Below are positions 36,928 to 48,959 of a stretch of DNA of 64,000 bases, piece after piece. A model generated the notes under the pieces. The model was given only the letters and a program-made list of their open reading frames with translations, ran no database searches and was not told where the DNA came from. Positions within the stretch are counted from its first letter, which is position 1; each line of letters begins with the position of its first letter. The position numbers and the translations under genes are program-made. Origin of the DNA: Harmothoe impar (Eukaryota > Annelida > Polychaeta > Phyllodocida > Polynoidae); NCBI GenBank assembly GCA_947462335.1, contig OX381720.1, positions 42,887,152-42,951,151 of the forward strand. The letters run 5' to 3'.

Positions 36928-37000
36928 GCCCGGTTAGCTCAGTCGGTAGAGCATCAGACTTTTAATCTGAGGGTCAAGGGTTCGAGTCCCTTATTGGGCG
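36928..37000 (+). tRNA. tRNA-Lys (anticodon UUU)
   Basis: The 73-nt cloverleaf is complete: acceptor GCCCGGT pairs with ATTGGGC (two G-U pairs) with discriminator G; D arm GCTC/GAGC with loop AGTCGGTA; anticodon stem TCAGA/TCTGA with loop CTTTTAA, anticodon TTT at 36961-36963; T arm AAGGG-TTCGAGT-CCCTT. There is no intron and no encoded CCA, as expected for a nuclear eukaryotic tRNA. Internal A box (TAGCTCAGTCGG) and B box (GGTTCGAGTCC) are intact, and a T6 Pol III terminator follows at 37006-37011. It delivers lysine to AAA/AAG codons in cytosolic translation. Being a lone copy among non-coding DNA, it is transcribed independently of any surrounding gene. Confidence 0.97.
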
Positions 37001-37005
37001 ACCAA

Positions 37006-37011
37006 TTTTTT
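37006..37011 (+). terminator. Pol III T-run terminator of tRNA-Lys
   Basis: Six T residues starting 6 nt after the tRNA 3' end, the usual RNA polymerase III stop. Confidence 0.85.
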
Positions 37012-37303
37012 CAGCAGATTCGGGGATGACTGTATGGGAAGGCTATGACATAATGTAAATGAAGAAAGCAGGTAGAGATTCATCATAGTAAACTGCGAAC
37101 TTCAATTTAGGGTGGTTCGTTGTGCATGGTCCTACCTACAATAATATCCATAGGATGTTCATATCATTCTAAAGCCTGTAGCCTAGGACACTGTGAAAAC
37201 TGTGTTTTAGATTCTTTGCAATTTAATACTTAGTAGGCAGCTAACCTAAACTAGGCTAGTTTAGTTATTGTATACATAGCCTAGACCTCTATGATCCATA
37301 TAT

Positions 37304-37749
37304 CCCGGGGGGGGCACTCAAAATTTTTTTGACACGGGTGTGCGGCTGGCCATTTGACAACCCTTACCCTTGGTGAGGGGGATTTTGGGCAGAATTGACC
37401 CTTGGTGAGGGGGAATTTGGTCAAAAGTGACCCTTGCTGAGGGGGATTTTGGACAAAAGTGCCTAGGTTTTAGCAATTTTACCCGAGGAGTCACCCTTGG
37501 TGTAAGAATTTTGGTCAAAAGTGATCCTTGTTGCGCAGAATTTTGGCAAAATGTGACCCTTTTTGGGGGGATTTTGTTGAAATCTCGAAAAGTGACCCTT
37601 GGTGAGGGGGATTTTGGTGAAAATTGACCCTTGGTGAGGGGGATTTTTGTGAAAAGCAGACCCTTGGTGAGGGGGATTTTGCTCAAAAAGTACCCTTTCC
37701 AGCCGCACACCTGTGTATACAAAATATACCAAGTGCCCCCCCCCCCGGG
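37304..37749. mobile_element. hAT-like non-autonomous element with 8-bp target duplication and internal tandem repeats
   Basis: CCATATAT occurs directly before (37296-37303) and directly after (37750-37757) the element: a perfect 8-bp target-site duplication. Ends are CCCGGGGGGGGCACT and its complement, followed inward on both sides by an AT stretch and GGTGTGCGGCTGG. The interior is a diverged tandem array of about ten units of roughly 35-40 bp built on GACCCTTGGTGAGGGGGATT. The LTKG/PLTKGxF-like frames are by-products of that array. An 8-bp duplication is typical of hAT elements but not exclusive to them. Confidence 0.9.
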
Positions 37750-37757
37750 CCATATAT

Positions 37758-39073
37758 AGGCGCATTGTATCCATATGAAGAGTTTCGTTGCAAAACGCAA
37801 TAAATCCATTCCAGAATTGAAGCATATACTGATGTTGTGATTTCTCTAAGGCTACCATATTAGCAATTATAGTGGCACGGATATAATTTGTACACGAGAG
37901 AGGACCTAAAGACATGAAAAATAGAATTCAAAATTGCATTTACCTATTCCTGTCCTACAGCTTTGTCAAAAATTCGTGTCATTTTTCAAAATGGCGCTTA
38001 TTTGCTTTTTGGAACCAAACTCTTCATATATATATAGACACCTCTATATCATTATAATAAGAGTATATTTATAGTGTTTAGATAAGTGTTTAGATGTCCT
38101 TTTTTATATGTATTTAACCTATTTGGCCTATTTCATGTGCTTTGGCTGTGTGGCTCAGGAACCTGATGGGATTATAGGGTAAATTGACCTAAATGTAACC
38201 ATGTGCCTTGAGATGTCCACCTTAATTATGCAGGCTAGTTGTTCATGTATGGTATTGTCTTTATTTGCCCTTTGCTGAAAAGAGTATCATTTAAAAGTGT
38301 ACTTTGATACACAAAAACAAGGCTTGTCATGTATGAATGCCTACAAAATTGAGGTGGACCTCTCAAGGTTGCCTCTAGGCGAGTCATTAAGAAGCTAATG
38401 GTATAGCTATAGAGATGGAGAAAGAAGTGTTTGCTTGGACCTGCTGCCTTATCCATCTACATCTTAGTGTGTGCTGTCCTCCTATTGTCACGGGTGCCCC
38501 CTATAGGGAACAAGAGCAATGGCAGCCACTTTCCTCCTCTGTCCACACCCTCTGTGGGACACCCCCATCCCCCTGCCCCATCCCCATTCCCAGTGTGTTG
38601 GGGAGGTTCATAGATGGGGAGGGGATTAGGTTCCGTGTGCTGCAAAAACGGTGGTCTTAGGAGCTGGTTTGTGGCCGTATTGGCTTTGGGATTTGGGAAT
38701 TGCTGCAGTCCTATAGGTATCACCTGTATACAACATTGTCTACAATAAATCAGATATCTTGGGGATTGGATACGTATTTACTTTTGTATAATAGACTACG
38801 TTGATTCATGAGCGAAATAATGGTAACTTTTGATATTAAGAAACTTATGATAATACCGTCCCTTAGACTCCAGCCACCACAACAACTTTTCTGTACGCAC
38901 CTAAGTTGTAAGGGAGTGGTAATTCTGTTGTTGTTTAAAAATTAACACTCCTTGATTTGGCAACTAGCTGTGTAAATCAGCAATGCACGACCCAACTAAT
39001 ACATGGTAATTATATTAGTCACATTTAAGCCATTTAAAAATGTGGTATTGGTACATGTACCATGAACTACACT
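37758..39073. other. Non-coding spacer
   Basis: No open frame above 90 codons. A GC-richer, C-biased stretch lies at 38480-38600. Nothing else is recognisable. Confidence 0.4.
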
Positions 39074-39270
39074 TACCGTAGTGGCTTGAATAAGCGCACC
39101 TGCGCTTATTAATTTCGCTGGTACCATTTACCCTGCGCTTATACAAGACCTGCGCTTATTCAAGATACAAAAATGGCCTAAATTTTCATTTCAGTACCCT
39201 CATTTACTCTGCGCTTATTCAAGACCTGCGCTTATTTGAGACCCCTGCGCTTATTCAAGCCACTACGGTA
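39074..39270. mobile_element. 197-bp MITE with TA target site (mariner-like)
   Basis: Ends are TACCGTAGTGGCTTGAATAA and its reverse complement, a perfect inverted repeat of about 24 bp, bounded by TA on both sides as in Tc1/mariner insertions. The interior holds four more copies of CTGCGCTTAT(T/A)CAAG-type half repeats. No coding capacity. The perfect TIR suggests fairly recent activity. A degraded relative is at 47431-47503. Confidence 0.85.
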
Positions 39271-41188
39271 GTTTAGTAAAGTATAGGTATAGTGATAACA
39301 GGAAGGTGCTAAATAAATTAATTAGGCCATGCAGAACCGTCGCTATTTTGTACCCTTGAGTAAAGAACAGCAAGGATAGATATGATGTATAAATGCATGA
39401 CTGGCCACTGCTCACATTGCCCTCTTCCTTAGATCCTCCCATGGGACCTCTCACACCCTCCAACCAATGTGCCCTTTGATTGCCCTCACTGCCCACTATT
39501 GCCCTTTTGTTGCCCGGCCTGGCCTGACAGTGACGGCAGCAAGGTGGTGACAGCTATACACAGTGACAGGTGACAAATGGTTGTACCTTCACACTAGGCT
39601 GGCCTCCAATGGCTGGTAGAAGGGGGCCCCAGAGTGCACTAAATCTGTTTGTGCCTCAACCAGACCTTTTGTATCAACATACTACACAGGCATGCTGCTG
39701 CTGCTGTACTGTGGATAGCTAGATGGTACGTGCTCAGGGATACTCTACACCAGTTTAAGGTGCAGTGTATATATGAACTTAAGTTAGAACTTTTGTTATC
39801 TAGTAACAGCGTTACTATTGTATTGATGTTTTAAAAGATATAATCTTAATTCCCCGGGGAGCATTATGCTAGAGTTGTAAAACTCTTCTATGTATCAGCG
39901 TCTGGGCATATCTACAACACAGTGAGTTACACATTTCGCACCCTCTGTAGCAGACTAAACTGCTGGGGGATTGGCCCCGGAAATTCCCAAGTAGTAGTAG
40001 CCCTTATAAAGCATTAAACCACTGGGCCTGTAATCCCCCATGTTACCAGGCATACATAGTACCACCAGTCGCCTCCATGGGCCTGGTAGCACCATGTTGA
40101 TCCCTCGACTGGCTCCCCACCCTGGAGGACACGACACTAATGGTAGTTACAGGGTCATCTCCACCCAATGTCTTGTCGGAGCACTGGCCGTCACTTTGGT
40201 ATGCCAGCAGGGGCCCCACGAGCCGGCTGGGCAGGGCAGACTTGCATGGTAATATGGGGGGCATGGAAGGGGGTAAAGTCCTGATTGCTTCTTCTACAAA
40301 TGGAGTAGAGAGGATGGAGTGAGCACCTTAAGTCGTGGATCTGTGAATACACTAGTGTCTAAGCCAACCTGACAGGGAACTGGGATGGGTTGATTGCAGG
40401 ACAGTTGGCAATTTTAAGTGATCTACCAATTAAGCTGACTACAGTAAGCTGGCCATAATTATGTGTAATAGGGTACACTTCCTTAAACGTCCATATGGAC
40501 AGGGTCACTACTATCAGGCCTATAATTACCATTGAGAATTAATTTCTTTTCGAAATAAAGTTAAAATAAAAAGGGTTCTGATACTTGAGTAATTAGCACA
40601 CTTAAAACCGTATATCTAAATTGCTGCTGATTCAGACATCGTGAAGCGACATAATATCTGGCTCTTCATTTTAATTTATAAGCCATTTTTTTGCATGAGA
40701 ATTCAAAATTGCCCACTCTTCCAGTCTAAGATTATTAGCTCCGATATTCTAAGCCATAGTTCTATATCGGCCACTTCCATGCGATATCCTTCAAGAGCCT
40801 ATTCTTTATCATGCAAGTCCTTTACACGCAATCTGCATAATGTCTCCTCTACCTAGGGAAAAACTACAAAGCCATACATAATGGCCGACACAGCATGGTC
40901 TAGCCGACTTTACTGATGAGTGAAAATGATTTAAAAGTAGCCTGTGTATTGAGTCACCACGAACCAGGCCACAAATACCACTATAAACACCCTAGTTTTC
41001 AGGAATTCCCTGATTATGTCACATAGTACAGATGGGATATATAGGCTATGATGCCGGAGGGTAATGAGGAGTTTAATGTACTAGGTTAAGATTTGAGAAC
41101 GTGTACTGGTACGGCAACGGCTACAAGTATAGGTTGGGGTACAGGTTAGGTGGTTAAGAATATATAGACAAAGGTTCACGAGTTTTGG
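39271..41188. other. Non-coding spacer
   Basis: Contains a short CTG run near 39692 and GC-richer sequence at 40040-40260. No frame above 77 codons, no splice pair and no repeat that I can define. Confidence 0.4.
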
Positions 41189-41502
41189 TCTGTTGACTGG
41201 GTTATTTCACGAGTTGACCCTCGAGCCGTATTTCACGAGGCCGCAGGCCGAGTGAAATGCGGCCCGAGGGTCAACAAGTGAAATAACCCAGTCAACAGAC
41301 ATAAACGAGTGTTCCTTTGTGTTTATTTTTTATATTTTTTCGATTCAAATTATATTGTTTAGGGGGGGGAGGGCCTTAATTTGTTGAAATAGCATTTTTT
41401 CTAGGCCGTTCAAATGTAAACAAACCGCCGTTTTGATGACGTCACAGGGTCGTGAAATATGGGCATGGGTTATTTCACGGGGGTCGTGAAATACGGCGCT
41501 CC
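41189..41502. mobile_element. Palindromic repeat element with GTGAAATA motifs
   Basis: 41189-41299 is a long near-perfect hairpin: TCTGTTGACTGGGTTATTTC and TTGACCCTCG on the left, with CGAGGGTCAA and GAAATAACCCAGTCAACAGA on the right. A further block at 41440-41502 repeats the GTCGTGAAATA / GGGTTATTTCACG words, and a TGACGTCA palindrome lies at 41437-41444. The arrangement suggests one element with a duplicated or rearranged end. No coding capacity. Confidence 0.7.
41437..41444. promoter_or_regulatory. CRE-type palindrome TGACGTCA
   Basis: Perfect CREB/ATF consensus within the repeat element. Presence in a transposable element makes a host regulatory role uncertain. Confidence 0.3.
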
Positions 41503-42479
41503 TTGGTTAAACCAATGGTGCTGTAGTATTTGGTAAAAAATAAAAACTTCTATATGAACCTATCAACCCCTGCAGTATGGGTTCCATGTGAGTAGGGTAA
41601 ATAGTCTTAAAACAAGGTAATTATTACACAGTGATGTAATTATTCTTCAGCCGATTCCCACCTGCAGTAGGTAATCGGATACCTACTTATCAATGAGGCA
41701 GGGTCATTATATTTATTATATACTCAGGGTGACTGCAGAGAGGATCTAGGAGACTTCAGAATGGTTAGAGGACAACAGTTACCACATAGGAAGTGACCAA
41801 GAATGTCAATTCTAAACTCAGAGGGTCATGTCGGGACGACTTGATGTGGTGAGCTGCTCATTGTGACGTATGGAGGCGATGAGGGACTCACGTGACCCGG
41901 TCACATGGTCAGTAGTCCACAGGGAGTGGATGTTACCTGACTCCTGGTATGGTGCCACTGACCTGCCTCTGACGTAGCGGCCTTACTCACCTATTGCTCG
42001 GCAACTAATGGCCAGTAGAGAGCACATTCGCCTACTGAATCCATATGGGTGTGTTTCATATCTTATAACCTCAGAAATTTTAACATTGCACAGAGGAGAG
42101 GGACCTGCTAGCCTGGACTGAAGTTTGCAAATCAAGAAGTCGATCTATACAGACTCATGATGCTTTGGGCAAATCATCTTTTTGTCTTGTCTTTTATCAA
42201 CTTACAATAAACCAAATAAAAAAGTTATACTTACCCCCCCTGGTTATCAAGAGCCACTATCAGAATCACTATCTGTGCCTGTTCCCACTCACTGCCAGTC
42301 TGCAGTCTAGGTCTAGCTGGGTATGCCCACAGTCTAACATCCACAGGCCATCATGTCTCCTATAACGAGGCCCTCTGGCGGGACTAGATCAGATAGAGGC
42401 ATCCCTAACCCCACTACTTCACAAGGAGTAGATATATTTCCCTGGCTCCCTTCTAAAGCAGACATCTATTTAAAGTATA

Positions 42480-43845
42480 GGCCTACTGGGGGCTTTCCAC
42501 CACAAGCAGACTCATCAACAAGATTTCCTCACTGCCCACAAACCAACCAATCAGTAGCCCAATTTCTAAAGACTGCGCTCCTTCTGAAAGGCCTCGCTGA
42601 ATGCCCCGCTGGTTCCCACTGCCTTCTGATATACTCTCTGGGCACAAGCAAAGCCCTCCTATCTAAAAGTCGTCTGGTTGATCCTCAAGTCTATGTTATA
42701 TTATGGAGAAGGAAAAATGAATGAGATTGGAGAAAAAGGGTTGAAGGTACTCTTGGTCTGTGGCTGCTGCAGACTGCATCCTCCAGGGTGCTGGAGTGAC
42801 TGCTGTGGAGGTGGTTACTATGCAGGTCTGCCCGAACGTCTGCTGCAGCCAGTGGTAGGCAGGGAGAAGCTTCAGGTTGGGACACGTCTATATGTGCAGC
42901 CAGACAACAGCCGGCACTGGGGATGTGCTTCTACCAACTGCCAAATGTGTTTACTGTTTGTCTATATCCACTGGGTAATTCATGGAACTGCTTTCAGTTG
43001 GTTTTATAATGATACAGAACTTGATGTATTGATGTTTGAAGCACTGTTCAATCCTGTTCAAATAACAACAAAAAGTTGGCAACAACACCAATGGTATGTT
43101 GATTGCACAGGAGCTTTATGGTACAAGAGATCATAAGCAAAAGAAGCTTCTTTTATATACAGTCTATCATCTACATCTACCAGTTTTTCCCCATGAGACG
43201 TTCTGGTGAAATAAAGAAGAAAGCTGCATTTCTAACACTAGTCAATCAGAAGGATTCAGGATATTTCTATGGCTGTGTCTGTTTTTTTTCTTACGAAGCC
43301 GAGATGTATTCAAAGTGCCCCTGGAGACTTTCTACCACAAGCAGACTGATCAGTGGCATCTCCCTGCTACCCACAAATGAACCAATGATAAGCCCCATTT
43401 TGGAAGACATCGGGCTTTCTGAGAAGTACATGTGAATGCCCCGCTGGTTCTCAGTGGCCAAGCAACTGCCCCAGAAGGCACTCTCTGGGAACCAGCAAAG
43501 CCCTGCTATCCAAAGTCCTCTAGTAGATGCTCAAGTGTGCGCTTTATTGGTAAAAAAGACCTCAGAGGTTGGTAAAAGAAGGGTTGAAGGGATGCTACTC
43601 TTACTCTGTGGCTGCGGCAGACTGCATCCTCCAGGGTGCTGGTGTGACTGCTGTGGAGGTGGTTACTATGCAGGTCTGCCCTAACGTCTGCTGCAGTCTG
43701 TGGTAGGCAGGGAGCAGCCTCAGGGTGGGACACATCTATATGTGCAGCCAGACAACAGCCGGCACTGGGGATGTGCTTCTACCAACTGCCAAATGTGTTT
43801 ACTGTTTGTCTATACCCACTGGGTAATTTACAGAGTATACGGTCT
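42480..43845 (+). repeat. Local tandem duplication (848-bp period) with a conserved core
   Basis: About 42490-42990 matches about 43315-43840. The best part, 42768-42975 against 43616-43823, has no gaps and roughly nine to ten substitutions in 208 bp; the flanks are more diverged and contain indels. Both strands show related open frames across the core (plus: a VGRE...QPDNSRHWGCASTNC-type frame; minus: an AAADVRADLHSNHLHSSH-type frame), but most substitutions change the residue in either frame and copy 2 has a stop in the plus frame, so coding constraint is not supported. Confidence 0.85.
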
Positions 43846-43849
43846 TCAC

Positions 43850-46800
43850 CATTTTTTTATATACATATCTGCTCCCAGTATAGATGTATGTCTAATCCTG
43901 GTAAACCTACAACAACAATTTGAAAAAGTGGCTTTATGGTGAAGTCCCTGCATATGTGTTTCTAAACAATACTCTTTAAATTACAGTTTCCTTCTTATTA
44001 CACATATTAAACCCAGATCTGGAATGTTTTACGGTGACCCTATGATATCCGATGGTAAGCTGACAGACTAATGAATATGTCCTTCCATGGCAGATCGGGA
44101 AGGACCTCAGCATTGCCACCCAATAGCCACTGTGGTAGTTGGAGCAGCTCATAGGGTGCAGGCTGGTATTGACACTGTCTGATAGTGAGTTACTCCCTGA
44201 ATACAAATGCATGCTGCTCGATACCACCTCTCACTACTTAACCGACAGCAGTAGACAGACTATCATTATTGGCACTGTGTGGAAGTTCTTACACATATTT
44301 AGTTATTTTATTTAAAATGTATTTCGAATCTAAAGGCAGAGCATGAGACAGGCGATTGAGGGCTTTTTAAAATCTAAAATAGACATTTTCATATTACCGG
44401 TAACTGCTTACTGGACTTCCCTTATCAAATTTCTGAGGCTCTCAAACAGATCTTTAAGTAAATATTCATAAAGAAAAGAAAAACAAGTCACCTGCCACAT
44501 TCGGTATTCAACTATATAATTAAAAGCGTAACACCTTATATATATCTGGGAAAGGACTATGCATTGAGAACCTACAACCTACCCCTATGATGGGCTTCTG
44601 GTCCCAGTGGGAAGCCACCCTTCACTGTGTTCAGATGAAAGCAGTGTGAGCAGCTCTCTGTGGGCCTCCTCTATGGTGACTGATAAGGGGAGCTGCTCAC
44701 ACGAGGAGCAGGTTGCCATGGCAATCCTTAAGGAGCTGTGGTAAGTAGTTGGGGTAGGGACATGTAAATGGGTAGAACAGAGGCGAGATCTAATGGCAGC
44801 TAATGCACAGATTACTGTAGTTAAGTTCTTGGGGCTTTATCCATACATTAGCAGTGATAGGCTAGGCCTTTCTTAAGGCTAGATTTGCAGTTTGTGTATC
44901 TTGTGTTATTGTTATCAATTGTACATGGCTGATTCAGCGAAGGAAAGGGTTGGTAAGAGTAGGCGCTCAGATACATTCGCGTCATCTCAATTGCACATTT
45001 GTAACATCAATTACCGAGCATTCATTTAACGGCACTCAGGAATACAACCCAATATTGCAGAGGTCAGCTTTAGATATCACCCCCCCCCCCTCCTCCACGC
45101 TCCTCCTACCTCCAGGGCTATAAACCAGGGATCAAATGGGGCACCGTGTGTTTGCTCAGTCAGGGCAGGCCCCTCCAGGCTCTAGCACGACTGGTCATAC
45201 ACCCTACCCCATATATAACACCCCACACATACCCCAACATGAAAAGGTAGAGAAGGAGGAAAAACTCTGAAAAGGGGGATTTAAAAACAGGCTGCAGGGC
45301 CCTAGGCAGGTTGATTGGTAGATATAGCGGCAGGGTTGGGGCCGAAGGGTTTGGTGGCTGGGAGGGTGATTTGACTTTGAGGTTGTTTGAAGTTGGATCC
45401 TCACCAGCTCACTCCATCCTTCAACCTGAGACCCCGTCAGCCCAGCTTGATCCCCTCCCGTCCCCTTGCAGCCCTTCCAGACCTCCCCTGACCACGTGAC
45501 ATGACCAGACCGGAAGTTAGAGCATGATAGGGACGCTGGCCAGTAGGTCCCGGATTCTGACAGTTTGTCACGTGACAAGGACCAAGGGGGATGGGCAAAA
45601 TCGGAGAGGTACGGAGGTCAGGGAATATTGGGGAGGGAGGCAGGTAGAGTGGTGTAGAAATTCCACAATGTTTAATATTGGGTTGGGCCTTTATACATGG
45701 TGAGCAGTGTGTATAGGGTAGATTCACCTTGAGTCGCACACATACCTTAATTGAAAGGGGCACTTTAAGTTGTGCTTATTCAAGCTTTCTAATCTATTCA
45801 TTTATGAATAATGGTAAAGTTTAAGTGTCATTTTTCCAATACATCACACATGCAAGTCCTATCATGCATGAGCAATTAGAATATTTGTGTCCGTCTCAGG
45901 GTATGTGTCCCACTTATGGTGAGACTACCCTATATGATGAGGACAACCTATATATTGACATTGTGTAATGTTAATACAAATACTACTTGGCGGGAAACGA
46001 CAAAACCTATATCAATCCTATATCTGGCTTATTATAAGAATAGAGATAGAATGTTTCTTTCCAGCTCCTGAATCTATGTAGCACAACTAGCAGGAATCAT
46101 TAATGGTGGGTTGGTGTACCAGGAACATGCCGATATTTAGCTACCACTTAGCATGTCTTTGTTTGCACAGACTCACCCACATCCTACATCAAATTGCACT
46201 GAGAGCTGTCATTAGGGTTGTAATGAGTGACACGGCTTATGACATCAATCTATACAGGGACCTTCAACTGCCATTACAGAGGGGTGTGGGAGTTTCTGCA
46301 TTGGGTTTAATACCAGACGGATCCACTGGGTAGGTGTCTAACATCGGTTGAAATGTTTATTTGAGATTCTAGCTGTATGAAATGTGTAGTCATCATGACA
46401 AAAACCTGTATACAGTCATGCCTATAACCTTATACTAGCTCTGGTTGTCAACTAGAAACGTGCCATTCAGTAAATAAAGCTATGCATGTTACCACCACTA
46501 CAAAGGTAAATGTTAAATAAAATAACATACATGTATACATGAACAACATGCTATCCATGTCTGTGGCACAAACAACATTACTGACCATTTTACCGGGTGA
46601 CCCACACTTGCAGAGAGAAAAAAACACTGAGGAAATAAGTCACATAGCATGGCTCACACTATGTGGGTGATGGTAGATTGTGAAATAGACAAAACCAGTG
46701 CCCATTTAACACATACTGTCACCAATCCAGACCCAATTTACATTGATATATGTGGGTCCTAGAACAGGCAGTGAGAACAGACTTGCCAACAACGTGTTCA

Positions 46801-47430
46801 TTGTTTTTGCAGTTGTCTCTGTTTGTTCAAGCACTATTTATCTTATTTCTGGCCAATTATGTGAATGGATTTGACCCTGGGAGTTGATATATCCTCTGAA
46901 GCCTGGCACGTGGTTGGGTATAAAACAATGCTGGCTTGACCAAGTAGGTTGTACATGGTTTTGACTGTGATGGAGCATGTATATAGGTGACTGTGCATAC
47001 AGTGTATATCTACAACATCGAGATACATGGTACACATGTGTGTATTTCTGTGTCTATCATTTTTTGCATAAATGCTGCAAAGGCTTTTTAGCCTTTCATT
47101 TCACGGTTATTGTTTGATACAACAATTCCCTGCCTTCCCTTACTTCGCCTTTCCTCTCCCGGCAATATGCTGCGTTATGTGCCTGTACAGGCAATTATCG
47201 TTATGTAAAAATGTCAACACAATTACATTACAATAATAAGTGAAACATAACACGCCCTACATCTCTGATGAAGTCTTGATTACTGTAGATTACTCCAGCA
47301 GTTGATGTCCTTTTAAGATTAATGTCAATTTGGACAAATCTAAAAGCAGTTCTCATTTTACGCAGTGTCATATTACACAGAGAACTGCAATATGCTGACA
47401 ACAGCATATCGTATTACTATTAGTGTATTG
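43850..47430. other. Non-coding spacer, GC-richer at 45080-45650
   Basis: No convincing exon. A near-match X-box (GTTGCCATGGCAAT) lies at 44712-44725, and a short C-run near 45080. The 124-codon minus-strand frame at 45204-45578 has no recognisable domain. Confidence 0.4.
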
Positions 47431-47503
47431 ACCGTATAAGCCCATCTGTCCTCCCCGCTGTCGCTCATTTCAGAACCCCGTGCTTATACAAGCCAATACG
47501 GTA
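47431..47503. mobile_element. Degraded relative of the 39074 MITE
   Basis: The right end TGCTTATACAAGCCAATACG-GTA closely parallels TGCGCTTATTCAAGCCACTACGGTA at 39246-39270 (compare in parts), and ACCGTATAAGCCC at 47431 looks like a worn left end. The interior is too diverged to align. Confidence 0.45.
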
Positions 47504-48860
47504 ACAAAACAGATACTTATTAGAGGAGTTAAAAATTCGCATGGGGATCACAAATCATTATGTCATGCAATGCAGTTTGTGATAGTTTATCGCAATGTGG
47601 GGTTGTTTTAAATATTGATGTCACCAACTATTGCACACAATGTGTGACAATGTTAGTTTTGCATGTCATGTGACACTTTATTAAGTTGACAAGCATTGCC
47701 TTTCACATCACCCAATGTGACTGGTGCTTTAATGTATTACTAATAGCTCTGTGTTACTCAGAATTATACAACAACCCAACACGACAATCCAATTTGGATA
47801 ATTGTTTAGGTACATGAATTACCTAATTGAAGGACAGCATTTGCTTTGTCACACCCACTTACTCACCATGCATCCAAACATGAATTGGCAACACAGCAAG
47901 GTGATTTACTAGTGGGTATGGTTCAATTAGGTTCACAACTGACAGGTATTTTCTCTACGCCAAGCCAGAACAAATCATCTGTGTATCAAAGATCGGTATG
48001 CTATGTGTGCTATTCAAACAAGTCCAGACGTTCTATGAAGAACATTCTACTGAAATAATCCATATCATCAGTTCTAAGCCTTCTACTTATTCAAACAAAG
48101 TCCTGGGTGAAGAAACTTTCAAAGAACATCTTATTGAGAGAACCAACACCAGAAGCTTTCCACTAGTCAAACAGCGCATCTGGAAACGATACACAAAAGG
48201 CACACAAATGGGGCACATTAAAATGTCTTTAATATTGACTCTAAAACCTGATATCCTTGCCGCCCCCAAACTAACGTCGCCATCCTGACTGCGTCCAACA
48301 GGGTCATGCCCCTGAACACATACTTACAACCATACAAGAGTTTGAGTTGGGGCTTAGGTTGTTTACAGGTCACCTCATTACGTATGCATGGGCGTGTCAG
48401 GGGGCGTGGCCTGGGTCACGTGATACCAGGATTAGGAGGCAAGTTTGGACGCTGGGTATCAGGTGCCCCCTGTGGGGTGTATTAACAGACGGTGTGAGGG
48501 GAGGTCAGGGGCCCCTCCATTGTTCCTCCAGGGCCCTAAGCCCTTCTGTATACCCCCTGCAGTCTGTTTGGGGTCAACAGAGGGCCTGGGTAGATGCAGA
48601 CAGGCTGGTCTGGGTTTGGTACAGTGATAATGAAATGAGATCTGTTTGTGTGTTTGATGCTGTTTCCATTGAATTGGGATAGGGTGGGTATAGATGTGTT
48701 GACATCCAGGTTTGTATAGATGAGGAGCATATATACCACAATGGGTGTGTATAGACGATATTAAGGTATCAGCTATAGACCTTAGTGACCACCATTATTC
48801 ATTTTGATACTGTCAGACCGTATAAACTGATATATTGATACACTACTGTCTTGCACTATC
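47504..48860. other. Non-coding spacer containing an unassigned 111-codon frame
   Basis: The plus-strand frame 48347-48682 (MGLRLFTGHLITYAWACQGA...) lies in a GC-richer stretch just upstream of the candidate recursive splice site. It has no domain I recognise, no matching splice structure, and a Trp/Arg-rich composition expected of chance frames. It is not called as a gene. Confidence 0.35.
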
Positions 48861-48888
48861 TAATTTCTCCCTTTATTTCTTTTTTCAG

Positions 48889-48927
48889 GTAAGTATCCCT
48901 GTGTGATCTCATGCTGGTGCTGATAAG
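48889..48927 (+). other. Strong candidate recursive splice site with RS-exon
   Basis: A 22-nt tract at 48864-48885 has one purine, followed by CAG and directly by GTAAGT at 48889: a 3' splice site fused to a perfect 5' splice site, the ratchet-point consensus (Yn)NCAG|GTAAGT. A branch-site-like CTAAT lies about 26 nt upstream. Further donors (AAG|GTAATG at 48928 and GAG|GTATGT at 48951) would define a 39- or 62-nt RS-exon, the same layout as at 28823. Such sites occur in very long introns, which fits the absence of exons around it. Splicing is inferred, not shown. Confidence 0.55.
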
Positions 48928-48959
48928 GTAATGTGAATGCTCAACTAGAGGTATGTATA

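Noticed and set aside
37318..37915. Minus-strand frames with repeated PLTKG-like motifs (150-163 codons)
   Set aside because: They lie over the tandem array inside the hAT-like element and extend past its border; frame openness follows from the repeat.
48347..48682. 111-codon plus-strand frame in a GC-richer stretch
   Set aside because: No domain, atypical Trp/Arg content, and no supporting structure.
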